Below, piece by piece: positions 10,595-22,060 of a stretch of DNA of 64,000 nucleotides. A program made the translations under genes and the position numbers. This stretch comes from Metaphire vulgaris (lineage: Eukaryota; Annelida; Clitellata; Crassiclitellata; Megascolecidae): positions 7,886,034 through 7,950,033 of the forward strand of contig CM030852.1 of NCBI GenBank assembly GCA_018105865.1, in the 5' to 3' direction. Each line of letters opens with the position of its first letter. Position 1 is the stretch's first letter. The notes beneath the pieces were generated by a model, which saw only the letters and a program-made list of their open reading frames with translations, was not told where the DNA came from and did no database searches.

Positions 10595-11315
10595 TGTCAC
10601 AAAGTGATATTTAGGAAGAATGTTGGTGTATGTTTATGTGTGTTTAGGTATGTTTGGGTGTGTGTGAGAGGTGAGCTGGTGTGTGCATTGAGGTGTGAAG
10701 CCACCATACCACACACATGTATGTGTGTGGTATGGTGGCTTGGGAGTGAATGAATGGACGTGTAAGGTTAATGACAGGTGCAGTCGGGCAGTGGTAGCCG
10801 TTGCGGAAGGTTGTAGGCAAGGAGAAAATAGAAAGAGAATGGAGAAAAGTGGCGTATCTGAAATATAGAGAACAAGAGTTTTGAGAAATGTGCAAAGTAG
10901 AAATATTAGAAATCGTTACGAGAAATTGTGTAAGGCTTGCCTGTAATGTGTAGAATTACTTAGAGACAGTGAATAGAAACGTATGTGTTAGAAATCGTCG
11001 AAGAATATGTTATAAAGAAACAGCGAACATTCAAAGAGAACGTATGTATATTCTTATCGCTTGTTAATGAGAGTTGACTTTCGAAGAGACTGTGTGCATC
11101 TTCCGGTCAAGAGTTAACGAGAGCTGTATAAAGAAAGAATTTACATATTGTTGAATTGTTCAGAAATTGTGAATAATTGTGTGTGTTGAAGAAAAGGAAT
11201 TCATTTATTGCTCAGTGCATTGCTTATTTGTTAATCATTAAGGCGTAGAGCTTCTAAAGTGCATATTTACATTGAAGAAAAAGAACCCTCACATGCTTAA
11301 TAGGAGCTTGTGACA
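10595..11315. mobile_element. Solo LTR 2
   Basis: Starts TGTCACAAAG and ends CTTGTGACA, so the ends are inverted repeats. It is flanked by an exact 5-bp duplication CGGTC (10590-10594 and 11316-11320). It interrupts a LINE between MENIKWT and KKTNDEV, which are adjacent in the copy at 29315-30152. No gag-pol sequence is present. It contains a perfect 20-bp-arm hairpin at 10698-10741. Family unknown and unlike solo LTR 1. Confidence 0.85.
10698..10741. repeat. Perfect 20-bp inverted repeat in solo LTR 2
   Basis: Arms 10698-10717 and 10722-10741 (AAGCCACCATACCACACACA and its complement) with a 4-base loop. It could be a structured part of the LTR RNA or a recent foldback. Confidence 0.9.
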
Positions 11316-11561
11316 CGGTCAAGAAAACAAACGATGAAGTACTACAGATGGTGGACGAACAAAATCGTTAATCAGCACCATCCAAAAAGACAGAGGAACC
11401 GGATTGGACATGTACTAAGAGGAGAATCGTTAGAATCGTTACTCAGAACAGTAATTGAGGGAGGTATATCAGGAAAAAAGTAAAAAAAGACCAAGGAAGA
11501 TGGTATTGGACTGGATGATGAAAACAGATACACAGAGTCACAAGACCTATGCCGAAATCAG

Positions 11562-12536
11562 TAAAAATAAAATAATAATAACCAGTAAAAATAATAATTG
11601 AACGGGAAATAAAGCAAGTAATTAAATATCCATACCTCAGTTCTGTCTTAAGTGATACTGCACTGCTAGACGACGAGATACAGAATACAGAAAGCTTCGG
11701 ACGTCTGCGAAAACGATTATGGAAGGCACATGGTATCCAAGTGCAGACGAAAATTAACGTCTACAATGCCACTGTCCTTGGCGTTTTACTTTATGGGGGT
11801 GAATGTTGGACCCTCTACAGTCGTCACGTTAGAACCTTAGAGGCATTTCATATAAGATGTCTACGCTCCATTCTTTTAGTTCGTTGGCAAGACAGAGTAC
11901 CTAACACGGAGGTACTAAAAAAGGCTAACTCTGTAAGTGTGGAGAAGCAGTGCAACATTGATCCAAACAATTGGGAGACAGCGGCTAGTGTCCGCACACA
12001 ATGGCGCAAACTTGTCCATACTGGTCCCACAATCTGTCGAAAATGAGGCTTAGATGGTCGGGGCATCTCTATCGCATGGAAGACAGTCGCCTTTCTAAAA
12101 AAAATTGTGTGTGGTGAACTTTCATCCGGTCGTCGACAGAAATGCGGACAGCTCAAAAGATACAAAGATCAGTTAAAGGTCACCATGAAGCAGTGCAGCA
12201 TTGATCCAAACAATTGGGAGACAGTGGCTAGTGACCGGACACAATGGCGCAAATTTGTCCATACTGGTCCTACAATCATGGAAAACAAACGCATCTCCAA
12301 TGCTGAAAGAAGACGACAAGACCGGAAAAATCGCCTCAACTCAGCATCTTTAACCACTGCCGGTTTTGTTTGTGCCGACTGTGGCAGGATTTGTGCACCC
12401 AAAATCGGACTCATCAGTCACCAGCGAACACATTAAACATTATTAGGCATAAATATATCGAACAAAAACTACTGTACATTAGCCTATCATATAAATACTC
12501 TGGAAGTCATCATCGTTCCCGATGGACTGCTTACTA
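11562..12536 (+). mobile_element. 5'-truncated LINE with C-terminal zinc finger (family D)
   Basis: Inserted with an exact 15-bp duplication CTATGCCGAAATCAG (11547-11561 and 12537-12551). It encodes the post-RT region: YPYLSSVLSD, VLLYGGECWTLYSRHVRTLE, LRSILLVRWQDRVPNTEVL. After a rearranged segment comes CGELSSGRRQ and a terminal C2H2-like finger FVCADCGRICAPKIGLISHQRTH-type at 12365-12436 (Cys-x2-Cys ... His-x3-5-His). A block of about 95 bp (11946-12040) is repeated at 12189-12282, the first copy out of place, so the protein order is scrambled. RT itself is absent. Confidence 0.85.
12107..12436 (+). pseudogene. LINE C-terminal domain with C2H2 finger
   Basis: An open frame of 109 codons forms the tail of the family D LINE protein. 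It has a basic, RNA-binding-like stretch (AERRRQDRKNR) followed by FVCADCGRICAPKIG and SHQRTH. The spacing fits a C2H2 finger, which in this LINE group probably binds nucleic acid. No start codon of its own is expected; it is the end of a truncated polyprotein. Confidence 0.75.
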
Positions 12537-12628
12537 CTATGCCGAAATCAGAGAAGCAAGACGCAGAGAGGAATTGAAACAATGGAGCCCTGAACATGTG
12601 TCAGGAGAGAGAACATGATTATGATAAC

Positions 12629-13079
12629 CAGTGTTAGAGAGGATTTAAAATCAAATGATTTAAAATCACGATCTTTAATCATAAGACACGATTTTTGATT
12701 CTGATTTCAAATCACATGAAAATACGTGATTTTTCATTTCAAGTCATAATTTTTGTGATTTGATGATTTTGTATGCCTCAAAATCATTTTCAAAATAATT
12801 TCTGTCATACTTAATAAATACAGCTCTGGTTATGTGGTTTTTGTCGGTACTACTTAGTAAATATACTTGTAGTCATATCATTCTGGACCATTTCTTCTAG
12901 GTAATTATCTAATGTAGTCTTACTTTCAGAAGTCGTCGATGCTCATTGTCTATTCCTATCATACTCTGTTCTTGAAGCGCCTCGACAGTTACCACATCAT
13001 CATAAAGCTGTTCATCAGATTCAACACTGCTATTCCATCTTCGGCGGCTGTTGAACGCCTGTTTAGCATAGCAGCCTAG
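12629..13079 (+). mobile_element. hAT remnant: left end plus hATC relic
   Basis: Left terminus CAGTGTTAGAGAGG, with subterminal GATTTAAAATC/AAATCACG words, parallels the element at 5634-6569. Downstream, codons 12960-13079 give KLFIRFNTAIPSSAAVERLF-SIAA before a stop, a clear hATC motif. The matching right end was not found; the sequence passes into a different repeat at about 13082. Confidence 0.75.
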
Positions 13080-13081
13080 AA

Positions 13082-13613
13082 ATAAGTTGTTAAACTTTTA
13101 GTTGCAAACTAACTTGCTAGAATAGTTAACTAAACTAAAAAAATATGGTTGAACTTTTTGCAACTAATTTGACAACTATTTCCTAGGTATCAGGTATGTG
13201 TTAATGAAAACATAGACGATGCTCGCAACATGAACACATCAGTAAATGTCAGGTTTGTTTTAAAAAAATGACTCAGAAAAGAATATCAATCAATCAGTGA
13301 ACTTCTAGAGCGCCACTATCATAATCCCCAGGACATCAGCCGATGGCGCACCAAATCCAAATAGCAGTAGAGCCAGGTCAAGCCAGAAGATCAGTCCGAA
13401 AGGAATAGATTGAAAAGGGACTGTTATTGGGAATTTGGGAAACAAACTAAAAAGTTCTAAAAAATTGAGTTAAACTATTTAGTTATTCACTAAAACTTTT
13501 CTGTTAAATAGCATTTTAACTAAACTATTTATATTAAACTATGAAGATAACTAAAAAATGTAGTTAAACTTTTAGTTAGTAATTAATTAGTTAACTAGTT
13601 GCCAATCACTGCT
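13082..13613. mobile_element. TTTAACT-type hAT fragment with an L2 3' tail inside
   Basis: Both sides carry TTAACTAAA/AGTTTAAC words as in the element at 7968-8625, and the right end is GCCAATCACTG at 13603-13613. The middle (about 13285-13410) holds a minus-strand L2-like LINE 3' end: TCAATCAATCAGTGAACTTC and the GCGCCACTATCATAAT block that recurs at 15893, 52268 and 56803. Confidence 0.55.
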
Positions 13614-14099
13614 TTAGGACCTTGTTGATGTAATTAGAACGATCCAGAAATCTAAACTAAAATATTGACTTTAACTTCAATGTAAATGTCTACAACTCTA
13701 AAATTAATAATTAATTGATGTAAAAAGATTGGATTTGACAAATCACCGTTGTTTTATATTCATGAACTGAGAAGTTAGGCCTAGAATAGTGTAATTCAAT
13801 TCATATTTTTTATATCATTCATATATTCAGAATTCATAGTGCCAGGGGCATATTCTAATGCTGCACTTGTAGAGAAGGACTAATGATTCAAGTCTCAAGA
13901 TCATGATTGTAGGATCATGGTTGGTGGGAGGTAATTTGGCAGAATCCCTGTAACATCTTGGTATGATTTAGAGTGTTCTGCGATGGGCAAAAATATAGAT
14001 AGCCATTGCTTAGTTGACCTAGCATTGAGGTTTGCACCGATCGTTTGGAATTAATGTTGGCATGCTTGTATTCGCGTTGGTTGAGGTGAGAAGATTTAG
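13614..14099. other. No recognisable feature
   Basis: AT-rich sequence without a supported gene, RNA or repeat boundary. Confidence 0.35.
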
Positions 14100-14831
14100 G
14101 TTAAGTACGACAGTTCTTGGATGTTTCAGATGTCGAAATGCGATTAAGATATGCAGTGTGCTTTAAGCATAGTAAACGGACATGGCACTGCTGGAACTGG
14201 AGTCTGACGGAGTCGCTAAAGACGACTTCACTGACATGAGAACAAAGCAAATGATGCATGAAGAGTTTGTACTAAGTTTTGAGAAGTTGTGGTGTTCATC
14301 TGTTGCAGCGTATCCTCTGCTGACGCACAGAGCCATGACAATACTTGTTCCGTTCACGACCACTTAACCTCTGTGAATCTGGATTTTCAACATTGCTCAA
14401 CATTCAACATTGCTCAACTGCCAGTAGAAACAGACTTAACGATACCAGTGACGCTATGCGCGTGGCACTATCCAACATGCAACCACAGTTTCCAGGACTT
14501 GTTGACAGCAAACATCAGCAGTGCTCAGCAGTGCTCAGGCGATCGTAACAATTTGTATGGCAATGTGTATTAAAATGCAATTTTATTCCAACGCTGACAT
14601 AGATGTAGCAACTTTTGTACAAAATTAAAACTTATAAAAGAAAAAGCCCACTTTCTGGCATGTGCGCAAACAAGTGACAGATGTATGTTGCAGTTTACTA
14701 TGTTTTAAATGTACTTCATAGTATAAACTTTTTGCCGCTATGTATAGCATACACGGTACTATGGCAGGCGTACTTCGCTTTCTCATACTTGTTTTAGGGA
14801 TACGTAAGCATAAAAAGGTTAAGAACCACTG
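14100..14831 (+). pseudogene. hAT (Charlie/ZBED-like) transposase tail and right end
   Basis: Two overlapping frames give the end of a hAT transposase. FVLSFEKLWCSSVAAYPLLTHRA lies at about 14265-14335, then after a frameshift LCESGFSTL and SRNRLNDTSDAMRVALSNMQP at 14370-14490. The LCESGFS and RNRL motifs are characteristic of the Charlie/ZBED5-like branch. The 3' terminus GGTTAAGAACCACTG at 14817-14831 is a typical right end. The left part of the element is missing. Confidence 0.8.
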
Positions 14832-15689
14832 GTCTAGACCGAAAGAACGCCTCCTCCAACACTGTCCTGCATTGACTGCTGTCTCTCATGATCGTGAATT
14901 CTTCTAACGCCCAGTGACAGTTTTCGTGTGGCATGACATCAAATCAAAGATAATTCTGGTTTATATGGTACACTGCAGCACCAATACAAATCTTATTGCA
15001 AAAGCAGTGCACCTGAGGTTTCTTGTCATGTGCAAAATGGTGCGATAGCCAAGTCATCTGATAAGGAAGTCATCTGCTCCGTTTCAGTTTTGGCTTACTG
15101 TTTAAAACTACAATTTTTAACTCTAACTTTCGTTCGATAAGACTTGGAGATTTCTTATGTCGAATCTATTCAGAAACTGCCTCCGTGATTTTCTGCGAGT
15201 GTATTTTTCTACGAATGTATTTACTAAGAATGCACTGCAAAATGTCTATAATATCGACTGAAAATTAAAAAGTTTAAGGACAACAACAAGAAAAAACAAG
15301 AGTAGCAGGCCCAAATCAAAGTGGGGTGCTGGGGTGCAGCTGCACCTTTGAAAAAAAATCAAGGGTTGCATCATCGTCATCGCTTAAATCTTTGATAAAG
15401 AGAATTGTACAGAATAAAATAAGAATATGATAAGAATTATGACATATACATAGAAGGCCGAGTAAGCCTGTGAAAACCACTGTAGCAACTCTCCGCATTC
15501 AATAAACTAGATAATAATTCAATATATTTTGTCTACTGTCTTGCCCTCATCTAGCTTATCAAAAACCTCCTCCAAGAAAGTCCAACAGACTGGTCAGGCA
15601 TGAACGCCTCTTTATAAATTCGTGAGAGAACGTGACTCGCCAAGTCGCCGACGCACGAATGCATAGCACCCAAGAAGAAAGGAGAACGA
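14832..15689. other. No recognisable feature
   Basis: No supported gene. The phrase GGGGTGCAGCTGCACCTTTGA near 15330 is a short palindrome-centred motif; no transposon ends were confirmed. Confidence 0.35.
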
Positions 15690-15773
15690 AAAGAAGAAGA
15701 AGAAGAAGAAGATGATGAGGATGAGGATGAGGATGATAATGATGACGACGACGACGATGATGATGATGACGAC

Positions 15774-15805
<32 letters not shown>

Positions 15806-15832
15806 CGACGACGATGATGACGATCATGATAC
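15690..15832. repeat. (GAA)n and (GAT/GAC)n microsatellite
   Basis: GAA units pass into GATGAG, then mixed GATGAC units. The long H/R or I/V frames on the minus strand are artefacts of this repeat. Confidence 0.95.
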
Positions 15833-15892
15833 ATTGACACAATTAAGTATTGACTAAACAAAGTTGTTTTGATTTCTTAAACCTTTTCAATC

Positions 15893-16045
15893 ATTCAATC
15901 AATAAACTTCTATGGCGCCACTATCGTAATGCCCAGAGTGGCGCACCGATGGCGCACCAAGTCCAAGTTGAATCAGAGCCAAGTAAAGCTGGAAATATCA
16001 GCAACCACAACCTGGAATCCATCAGAAACGGCGGGAGAGCAATCG
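15893..16045 (-). mobile_element. L2-like LINE 3' end
   Basis: On the minus strand it ends in a TTGATTGATTGAA-type tail at 15893-15902, after the GCGCCATAGAAGTTTATTG block. The same tail follows a recognisable L2-like protein at 56803-57786, which identifies it. It meets a plus-strand L2-like element at a perfect 21-bp inverted repeat (arms 16005-16025 and 16046-16066). Confidence 0.7.
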
Positions 16046-18712
16046 CTGATGGATTCCAGGTTGTGGAACAGGCGCGCCCATGCTCTCCTGGTGATAGTGA
16101 ACGTCTAACCACCAATCATGGTGGTGTCGCCATCTGTTCTACTACTGGGATACGCTTGGTAGGGGTCGACATTCCGAGGAAAGTCCAGACCTTCGAATTC
16201 GTTTGTGCACGAGTTTTCTCTGAACTGTCCTGCGTGCTGGTTGTAATATGCAGACCTGGATCATCTGCTGTGAATCAACTCTTCTTCGCGGAATTGTCCG
16301 ACAAGCTGGGGGATCTGGCGTCGCTTACTGATCCGATCTACGTGGTGGGCGATTTGAATGTGCGACTTCACCGAGACAATGACGCAGCAAGTCGTCAACC
16401 GAATGACCTTTTTAATTAATATAACATTACTTACAACAAAACGGAATCGATGCATACTGAGGGCGGCATGTTAGACGTTGTTGCGTTCCACAAAGACATT
16501 TCGCCGCCATCGGTAAATGTGGTCGACGTAAGACTCTCAGACCATCACCTGTTGTTATGGAACGTACCGCTTACTCGACCTTGCCCGGTCTACGCCTCAT
16601 CCACTCGACGAACATGGGGCAAGCTGGACTCATTACATTTCGGAAAGAACTTGCACTCTCACCACTCTGCCATCCTGAAGCGTGGTCAATGATGGATGTG
16701 GAGGAGATGGCAAACCTTTATAACTGTCAGATTATCAACATCCTGGACAGGTTGATTCCAACGAAAACAGTAACTTGCCAGCGCCGCCCCTCTGATTTGG
16801 TTTGATGAGGAATGTCGAGATGCTAAAAAGCCTTGCGAATGGCTGAGCGTTAGGCGCGCCGAGCTCATCCGGATGATGCTGCTGATGCTGCCTCCATATG
16901 GAACGCGCAACGTAGAGTCTACAGACAACTCATTCGTCGAAAACGGGAAAACTTCTGGAGCCACAAAGTGAACTCTGGACGGTCTTCCCCTCGTCGTCTC
17001 TGCAGTCTCTGGACACTCTACTCGGGCGCGGTCGTACGCCAGTGACTGACACGATCACTGCAGGGCAGTTTGCTGAGTATCTCAGTGAGAAGGTCGGGGG
17101 AGTATGGTCGGCCACGCCGATACATGTACCGCCTACATTCTCCTCCGCGGCACCTCACTGTTCACTGAGCTCTTTGCGGACTCTGACAATCGATGAAGTG
17201 ATCGCTGGCATACGCGCTCTACCGGATAAGCACTGCTCCAGTGATCCACTACCAACTCGGCTACTTTAGGGAATGTTCAGACGTACTGGCACCATATATC
17301 GCAGAGCTTTTCAATCGCTCGTTGGCCACTGGGATAGTGCCGTCAACCTTTAAGTCAGCCTTCATTACCCCACGTATCGAGAAGTCCAACTTGGACGCTG
17401 CGGAAGTTAAATCATACAAACCAATTTCTAATCTATCAGTACTTTCGAAGCTACTAGAACGTCTGGTATTACATCAACTTACTGACTATCTTTCGTCACA
17501 TGGCTTGCTGCAATCGGCTTATCGTGCATTCCACTCCACTTAAACAGCGGTTCTGAAGGTCACCACGGACATCTTACGGGAACTTGATGCTGGTAAAGTG
17601 GCGGTGCTGGTACTTTTAGACCTCGCTGCCGCATTTGACACGGTAGATCATGCTACACTATTGCAGAGGCTGACAGCATCCTATGGGGTCTGCAACTCAG
17701 CCCTGCAGTGGTTCTCATCTTACCTAGATCAACGAACACAATTTGTACCCTGCACCAACTCCTCGACGCCGCCGTCCTCAGTCAATCACTATGTGGTTAA
17801 TTTGGTTGGCATAGCTAAAAAATACTGACTACGGCCTCATCTCTACGCTGATGACACACAGATTTATGGGAGCTGCACGCCAGCCGCCACCCAACAACTG
17901 CAGCAATGCGTGACAATATGCATTGCAGAAATGACAAACTGGCTGAGATCCAATCGACTCCAGCTTAATGCTGCCAATACAGAAGTTCTATGGATCGCTA
18001 CTGACCGGCAGCACCACCTCTTACCAACGGCGTGTGTTCGTATTGACGATCTTGAGCTACAGCCGACTACCTCGGTGCGGAAACTAGACATCTACTTAGA
18101 CCGTGCTGTATCGATGAAACAACACGGGGCCAATACCAATGCCGGATGTTTTGCTGCTCTACGATTGATACGGAGCATCCGATGATCCGTCTCCACTACA
18201 GTCCTAAGTCACTGGTCAGTACTTTAGTGCTAAAATAACTGGACTATGGCAACGCCACCCTTGCAGGGACTCCTAGTTATCATCTCAAGCATTTTCAGAC
18301 AGTGCTGAACGCTGCCGCGCGTTTGATTCACCGATCTGAACGGAGCGACCACATAACACCTCTACTGGTAGATCTACACTGGCTTTCAGTGCCAGAAGGT
18401 ATCAAATACAAGCTGGCGTCACTGGTGTTCCGGTGTTTGAATGGCATGGGCCCAGCATACCTAAAGACAGAACTGCATCGTGTCTCAGATCTCGATGGTC
18501 GACAACGTCTAATATCGGCCTCCACTGCAGCGCTACTCGTGTCGCGAATGCGTCTTTCCACCGTGGGTGATCGCGCATTTCCCGTGGCAGGACCACGGGT
18601 CTGGAATGGTTTACCACTGGCCATTCAACTCTCACCATCACTCGATGCGTTTAAGAAGCGCTTAAAGACCTGGCTATTTCGAACTAGTTATGATTCTATT
18701 TTGATATTGTAA
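16046..18712 (+). mobile_element. Near-full-length L2/CR1-like LINE, decayed
   Basis: Domains in order: APE endonuclease (NHGGVAICS; VDIPRKVQTFEFVCARVF; YVVGDLNVRL near 16340; LSDHHLLLWNVPL near 16530). A linker follows, then the RT from about 17040 (PDKHCSSDPLPT; LFNRSLATGIVPSTFK; LLDLAAAFDTVDHATLL at 17610-17660; YADDTQIYG near 17840). Next is the C-terminal domain (NAAARLIHRSERSDHITPLL; DLHWLSVPEGIKYKL; AGPRVWNGLPLAI), ending at a stop at 18710-18712. At least six stops or frameshifts. GC content is clearly higher than the surroundings, as often in recently arrived L2-like copies. Confidence 0.9.
18302..18712 (+). pseudogene. L2-like LINE C-terminal domain, open frame
   Basis: 136 codons intact from the AAARL motif to the natural C-terminus (FKKRLKTWLFRTSYD). 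This conserved post-RT region is of unknown biochemical role in L2/CR1 elements. It belongs to the broken element at 16046-18712 and is not an independent gene. Confidence 0.85.
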
Positions 18713-18761
18713 TGTGTTCACGTAGTCTTTATGGATTAGTTACCACAGCAATCTTAACTTT

Positions 18762-19025
<264 letters not shown>

Positions 19026-19088
19026 GTAAAAATATTTACAAAAATGAAAATAAAGGGGTATGTCAAGCCAAACAGGAATGTTTCAAGA

Positions 19089-19215
19089 CCGGTGTAGCAT
19101 ATTATAATGACTCCCATATAATAATAACTCCCCCTCATTTATATATATATATATAATAATGACTCCCCCTCTTTATTATATATATAATAATAGCTCTCTC
19201 TATATTATAATAACT
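19089..19215. repeat. Dispersed ATAATAATGACTCCC repeat, copy 1
   Basis: The motif TATAATAATGACTCCCC or close variants occurs four to five times, separated by TATATA runs. The same motif, some copies inverted, occurs at 22610-22680, 28675-28700, 29085-29120 and 30160-30180. Confidence 0.6.
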
Positions 19216-19349
19216 CCCTTAGTTTGTCAGAAGCAACACAGCTTAAGCAAAGGTATGCTACATTGGCCAGCAACAATATCCTGTCAGTAGCCTGTAGGAC
19301 TATATATTTTGCCAACTCAGCAGCAGGTAAATGGTGTGGACTGCGGTTG

Positions 19350-22060
19350 CCACGCCAATTCAACATCTCCCAAAATGATTATACAACAAGATAGTGGAAA
19401 CTGCCAGAAGACTGGAGACGGTCAATATTCATTCCCATTGCAAAAGTCAAATGCACAACAAACTGTGATGATTACAGAACTATAGCTTTAATCAGTCACG
19501 CCAGCAAAATACTTTTGAGAATCTTATTAATTAAAAAGAATGCAAAGACAAGCAGAAAATGAGCTTTCGGATGTGCAGATGGGTTTCCGACAAGGAGTCG
19601 GCACAAGGGACCAAATTTGAAATCTAAGACTAATAATTAATAGAAAAAGCTAGAGAGATGCCAGTAGGGATGTTTCTGGCACTAACAAACTACAAAAAAC
19701 GTTTGATTTAGTACAGCACACAAAGCTATGAAAACACTAAAGGACTGGAATTATGCCACGCCACGCCACACGCCACGCCATCATTCAAAAATTGTACCAG
19801 GAACAACAAGTAACTGTCATCATCATCATTTATGCCCTGGCAATACTTGCGCATGCGTAGGCAGCCAATTAACAATAAATATGTCTCTATCTAGAGCAGT
19901 CCTATGTGCTTCATATAAAGTTAATCCAAATGTTTCACATATGTTGAATATTTTTGGATATCTTTGGATATATACATGTTGTCCATTCTGACTACATGTC
20001 CAAAGTATCGTAGCCGATGCTGTTTGACCCTTGTGAGAATGTCCACATCGTGGTTTAAGTGTTTCTTTATGATCTCATTTCTTATTTTGTCCATTCGAGT
20101 CACTCCTAATATTTTCCTGAGGCAGGTCATCTCGAAGACGTGTAACCTTTGATCGGTGGTTCGTTTGGATATCCATGCTTCCGAATAATATAGAAGACAA
20201 CTTAAGACCAGAACTTCATATACTCATTTTTGTATACTTTTAAATGTCCTTTGCTGTCCATATGTTAAATAGAGCATGGAAGGCATTTCTTGCTATGCCA
20301 ATTCATCTTGATACATCTGTCATACATACCTTCTGTTGTAGTGAAGTTTCCTCCCAAGTAAACAAATTTATTTGTTTGTTTTAATTGTTGGGTTTCAATT
20401 TTTATGTTGAATCGCTTAATATTTCTTCCAATGAACTGAATTTCTGTCTTGTCTGTGTTAATTTTCATACCCATGATTGTGATTTCCTTGTGAACTCTGT
20501 TGACCATGTCCTGCAGTTTGAGAGGGGTTTCAGCCATAAGTCCAACGTCGTCAGCAAATCTTAGGTTACTCATCCTTGAGCAATGTAGATGGCGCTAGTG
20601 ATACGCGTTAAATCGCGGCGAACAATGCGGTTAATGTTTTCGTTATTTCAAAAGATTTAAAGCATAAATATTAATTGCGATTAGTCAGATAAATTGGGAA
20701 TTATACGCAAGATCAACTTTCGGTAATTTACTGTTATTCATACGGTTCCTCATCCGAGAATTTACAAATTTCAACGAGGTCGTCAACGGATTATATTATC
20801 GCCCAAACCCGTTAGGACCGTCACGACAGTCAGTCACGATTACATTTAAAAATGGATAACTATATTCGATATTCAAGTTTCGATTTGCGATCATGGAGAT
20901 TCATAGGAACCAAAATTAAGAGAGACGCAAGGAAAATAATTTTTCATCTAGGAATATGGCAGCCTTCGTGCAAAGGAAAAAAACAAAAACCGAAAACGAA
21001 ATTACACACAAGAATACCACAAAACAAAATTGCGCGATACAGGACAGAAGGGAGAGATCTGGTCAGTCGCCCTCACTCACTTGGACCAGAAAACCCAACT
21101 TAGATCAACAAGTAACTGTAAGATTTGACAAAGAAGCAACAGGTTGGTTTAGGATTGGAAAAGGCCTATGGTAGGGCAGCCTTATCTCCCCTATGTCATT
21201 CAACTGCTATTCAGAGCACACAATGAGATGTTTACCAGATGAATTCCCAGATACAGGAAATAACATCAGTGGACGAGTGATTAGCAACCTGAGATACGCT
21301 GGTGATATCGTTCTGATAACAACTTCGCCAAATTCATTGCAGGAACTGATAGACAAAGTTGATTTTGCATCGAGAGAACTTGGTAGTTAAATTAGCATAT
21401 AAAAAACAAAGGTAATGGTAGCTGCAGACAAAAGCATAAAAATCAATATAACGTGTCATCCTCTTGAACAAGTGGAAACCTTCCGTTATCTTGGTTCATT
21501 AGTTATACAGAAGACAATGACTGCAGCTCTGAAATAAGAGCAAGGCTTGGCATGGGGCGTTCAACCACAAATACACTCACTACTGTATGAAAGGATAGGT
21601 CGCTCAGTCTACACACCTGATGGAATCATTGGTCTGGCCCATTGTAACATTTGTAGCTGAATCTTGGAAAGTGAAGAAGGCAGACCAGATAAGAATCACT
21701 GTCTTCGAGATGACAGCTTTCAGAAGAATGATGTCCATCAGCTGGAAAGAACATTGAACAGATGTCTCAATCATAGAAGAACTTGGGGAAAATAGGCGAC
21801 TATTCTCAATTTTCCAATTTAGGAAACTGAAATACTTTGGTCACATAGTACAAGCAGACGACGATACTGCATGACAGAATTCAACGGCAAGAGGAAGAGA
21901 GGCCGGCTTCGTAGACGATGGACGGATGATATTGTGGAATGGACAAAACAACCATTTATCAATTCCATCAGAACTGCAAAAGACGGAGTAACGCGGAGAA
22001 CCTTGTCATCAACCTGCATATCCTCCGACCTTTAGCAATGAGGATGGACGATACCATACC
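19350..22060 (+). mobile_element. LINE (family K) split by a 1.29-kb LINE insertion
   Basis: The left part (to 19817) has LPEDWRRSIFIPIAKV, DDYRTIALISHASKILLRI, GFRQGVGTRDQI, ending QEQQVTV. The right part starts at 21120 and continues without loss: RFDKEATGWFRIGKG, LISPMSFNCYSEHTM, NLRYAGDIVLITTSPNSLQEL (the catalytic ADD is mutated to AGD), then KRKRGRLRRRWTDDIVEWTKQ near 21890-21955. The end is near 22060. Several frameshifts. The split point is marked by a 14-bp duplication. Confidence 0.85.
19818..21105 (-). mobile_element. LINE (family I) insertion, probably 5'-inverted
   Basis: An exact 14-bp duplication CAACAAGTAACTGT flanks it (19804-19817 and 21106-21119). The minus strand from 20577 down to 19818 encodes MSNLRFADDVGLMAET, MKINTDKTEIQFIGR, VYLGGNFTTTEG, CLRKILGVTRMDKIRN and RLRYFGHVVRMD, ending in an (ATG)n tail at 19818-19828. 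The remaining 20578-21105 shows no RT on the minus strand. On the plus strand it begins like a LINE 5' end and carries an open basic frame at 20852-21103. That is what a twin-priming 5' inversion would give, but I cannot confirm that the two parts belong to one family. Confidence 0.8.

Larger units (their letters stand above)
8885..12626 (+). mobile_element. LINE (family A2) split by two solo LTRs and a second LINE
   Basis: Pieces of one element read in order. The endonuclease motif VMVGDINENV lies near 8905-8935. After the LTR, the RT follows: SRAISLIRHASK, YQFGFRRGRGTRDGI, then LLFNIYIEEL near 10045 and FSDDQAML near 10138. Next is a 94-codon stretch identical in kind to 29539-29820 (QFCYFGSLITEDSRCQ ... 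MENIKWT). After the second LTR comes the KKTNDEVLQMVDE region, and after the inserted LINE the last residues (QWSPEHVSGERT) end at about 12616. There is an internal deletion between endonuclease and RT, plus many stops. Confidence 0.85.

Noticed and set aside
20852..21103. Independent small basic protein gene
   Set aside because: It lies wholly inside a 1.29-kb LINE insertion bounded by a target duplication and is better explained as LINE leader or ORF sequence.
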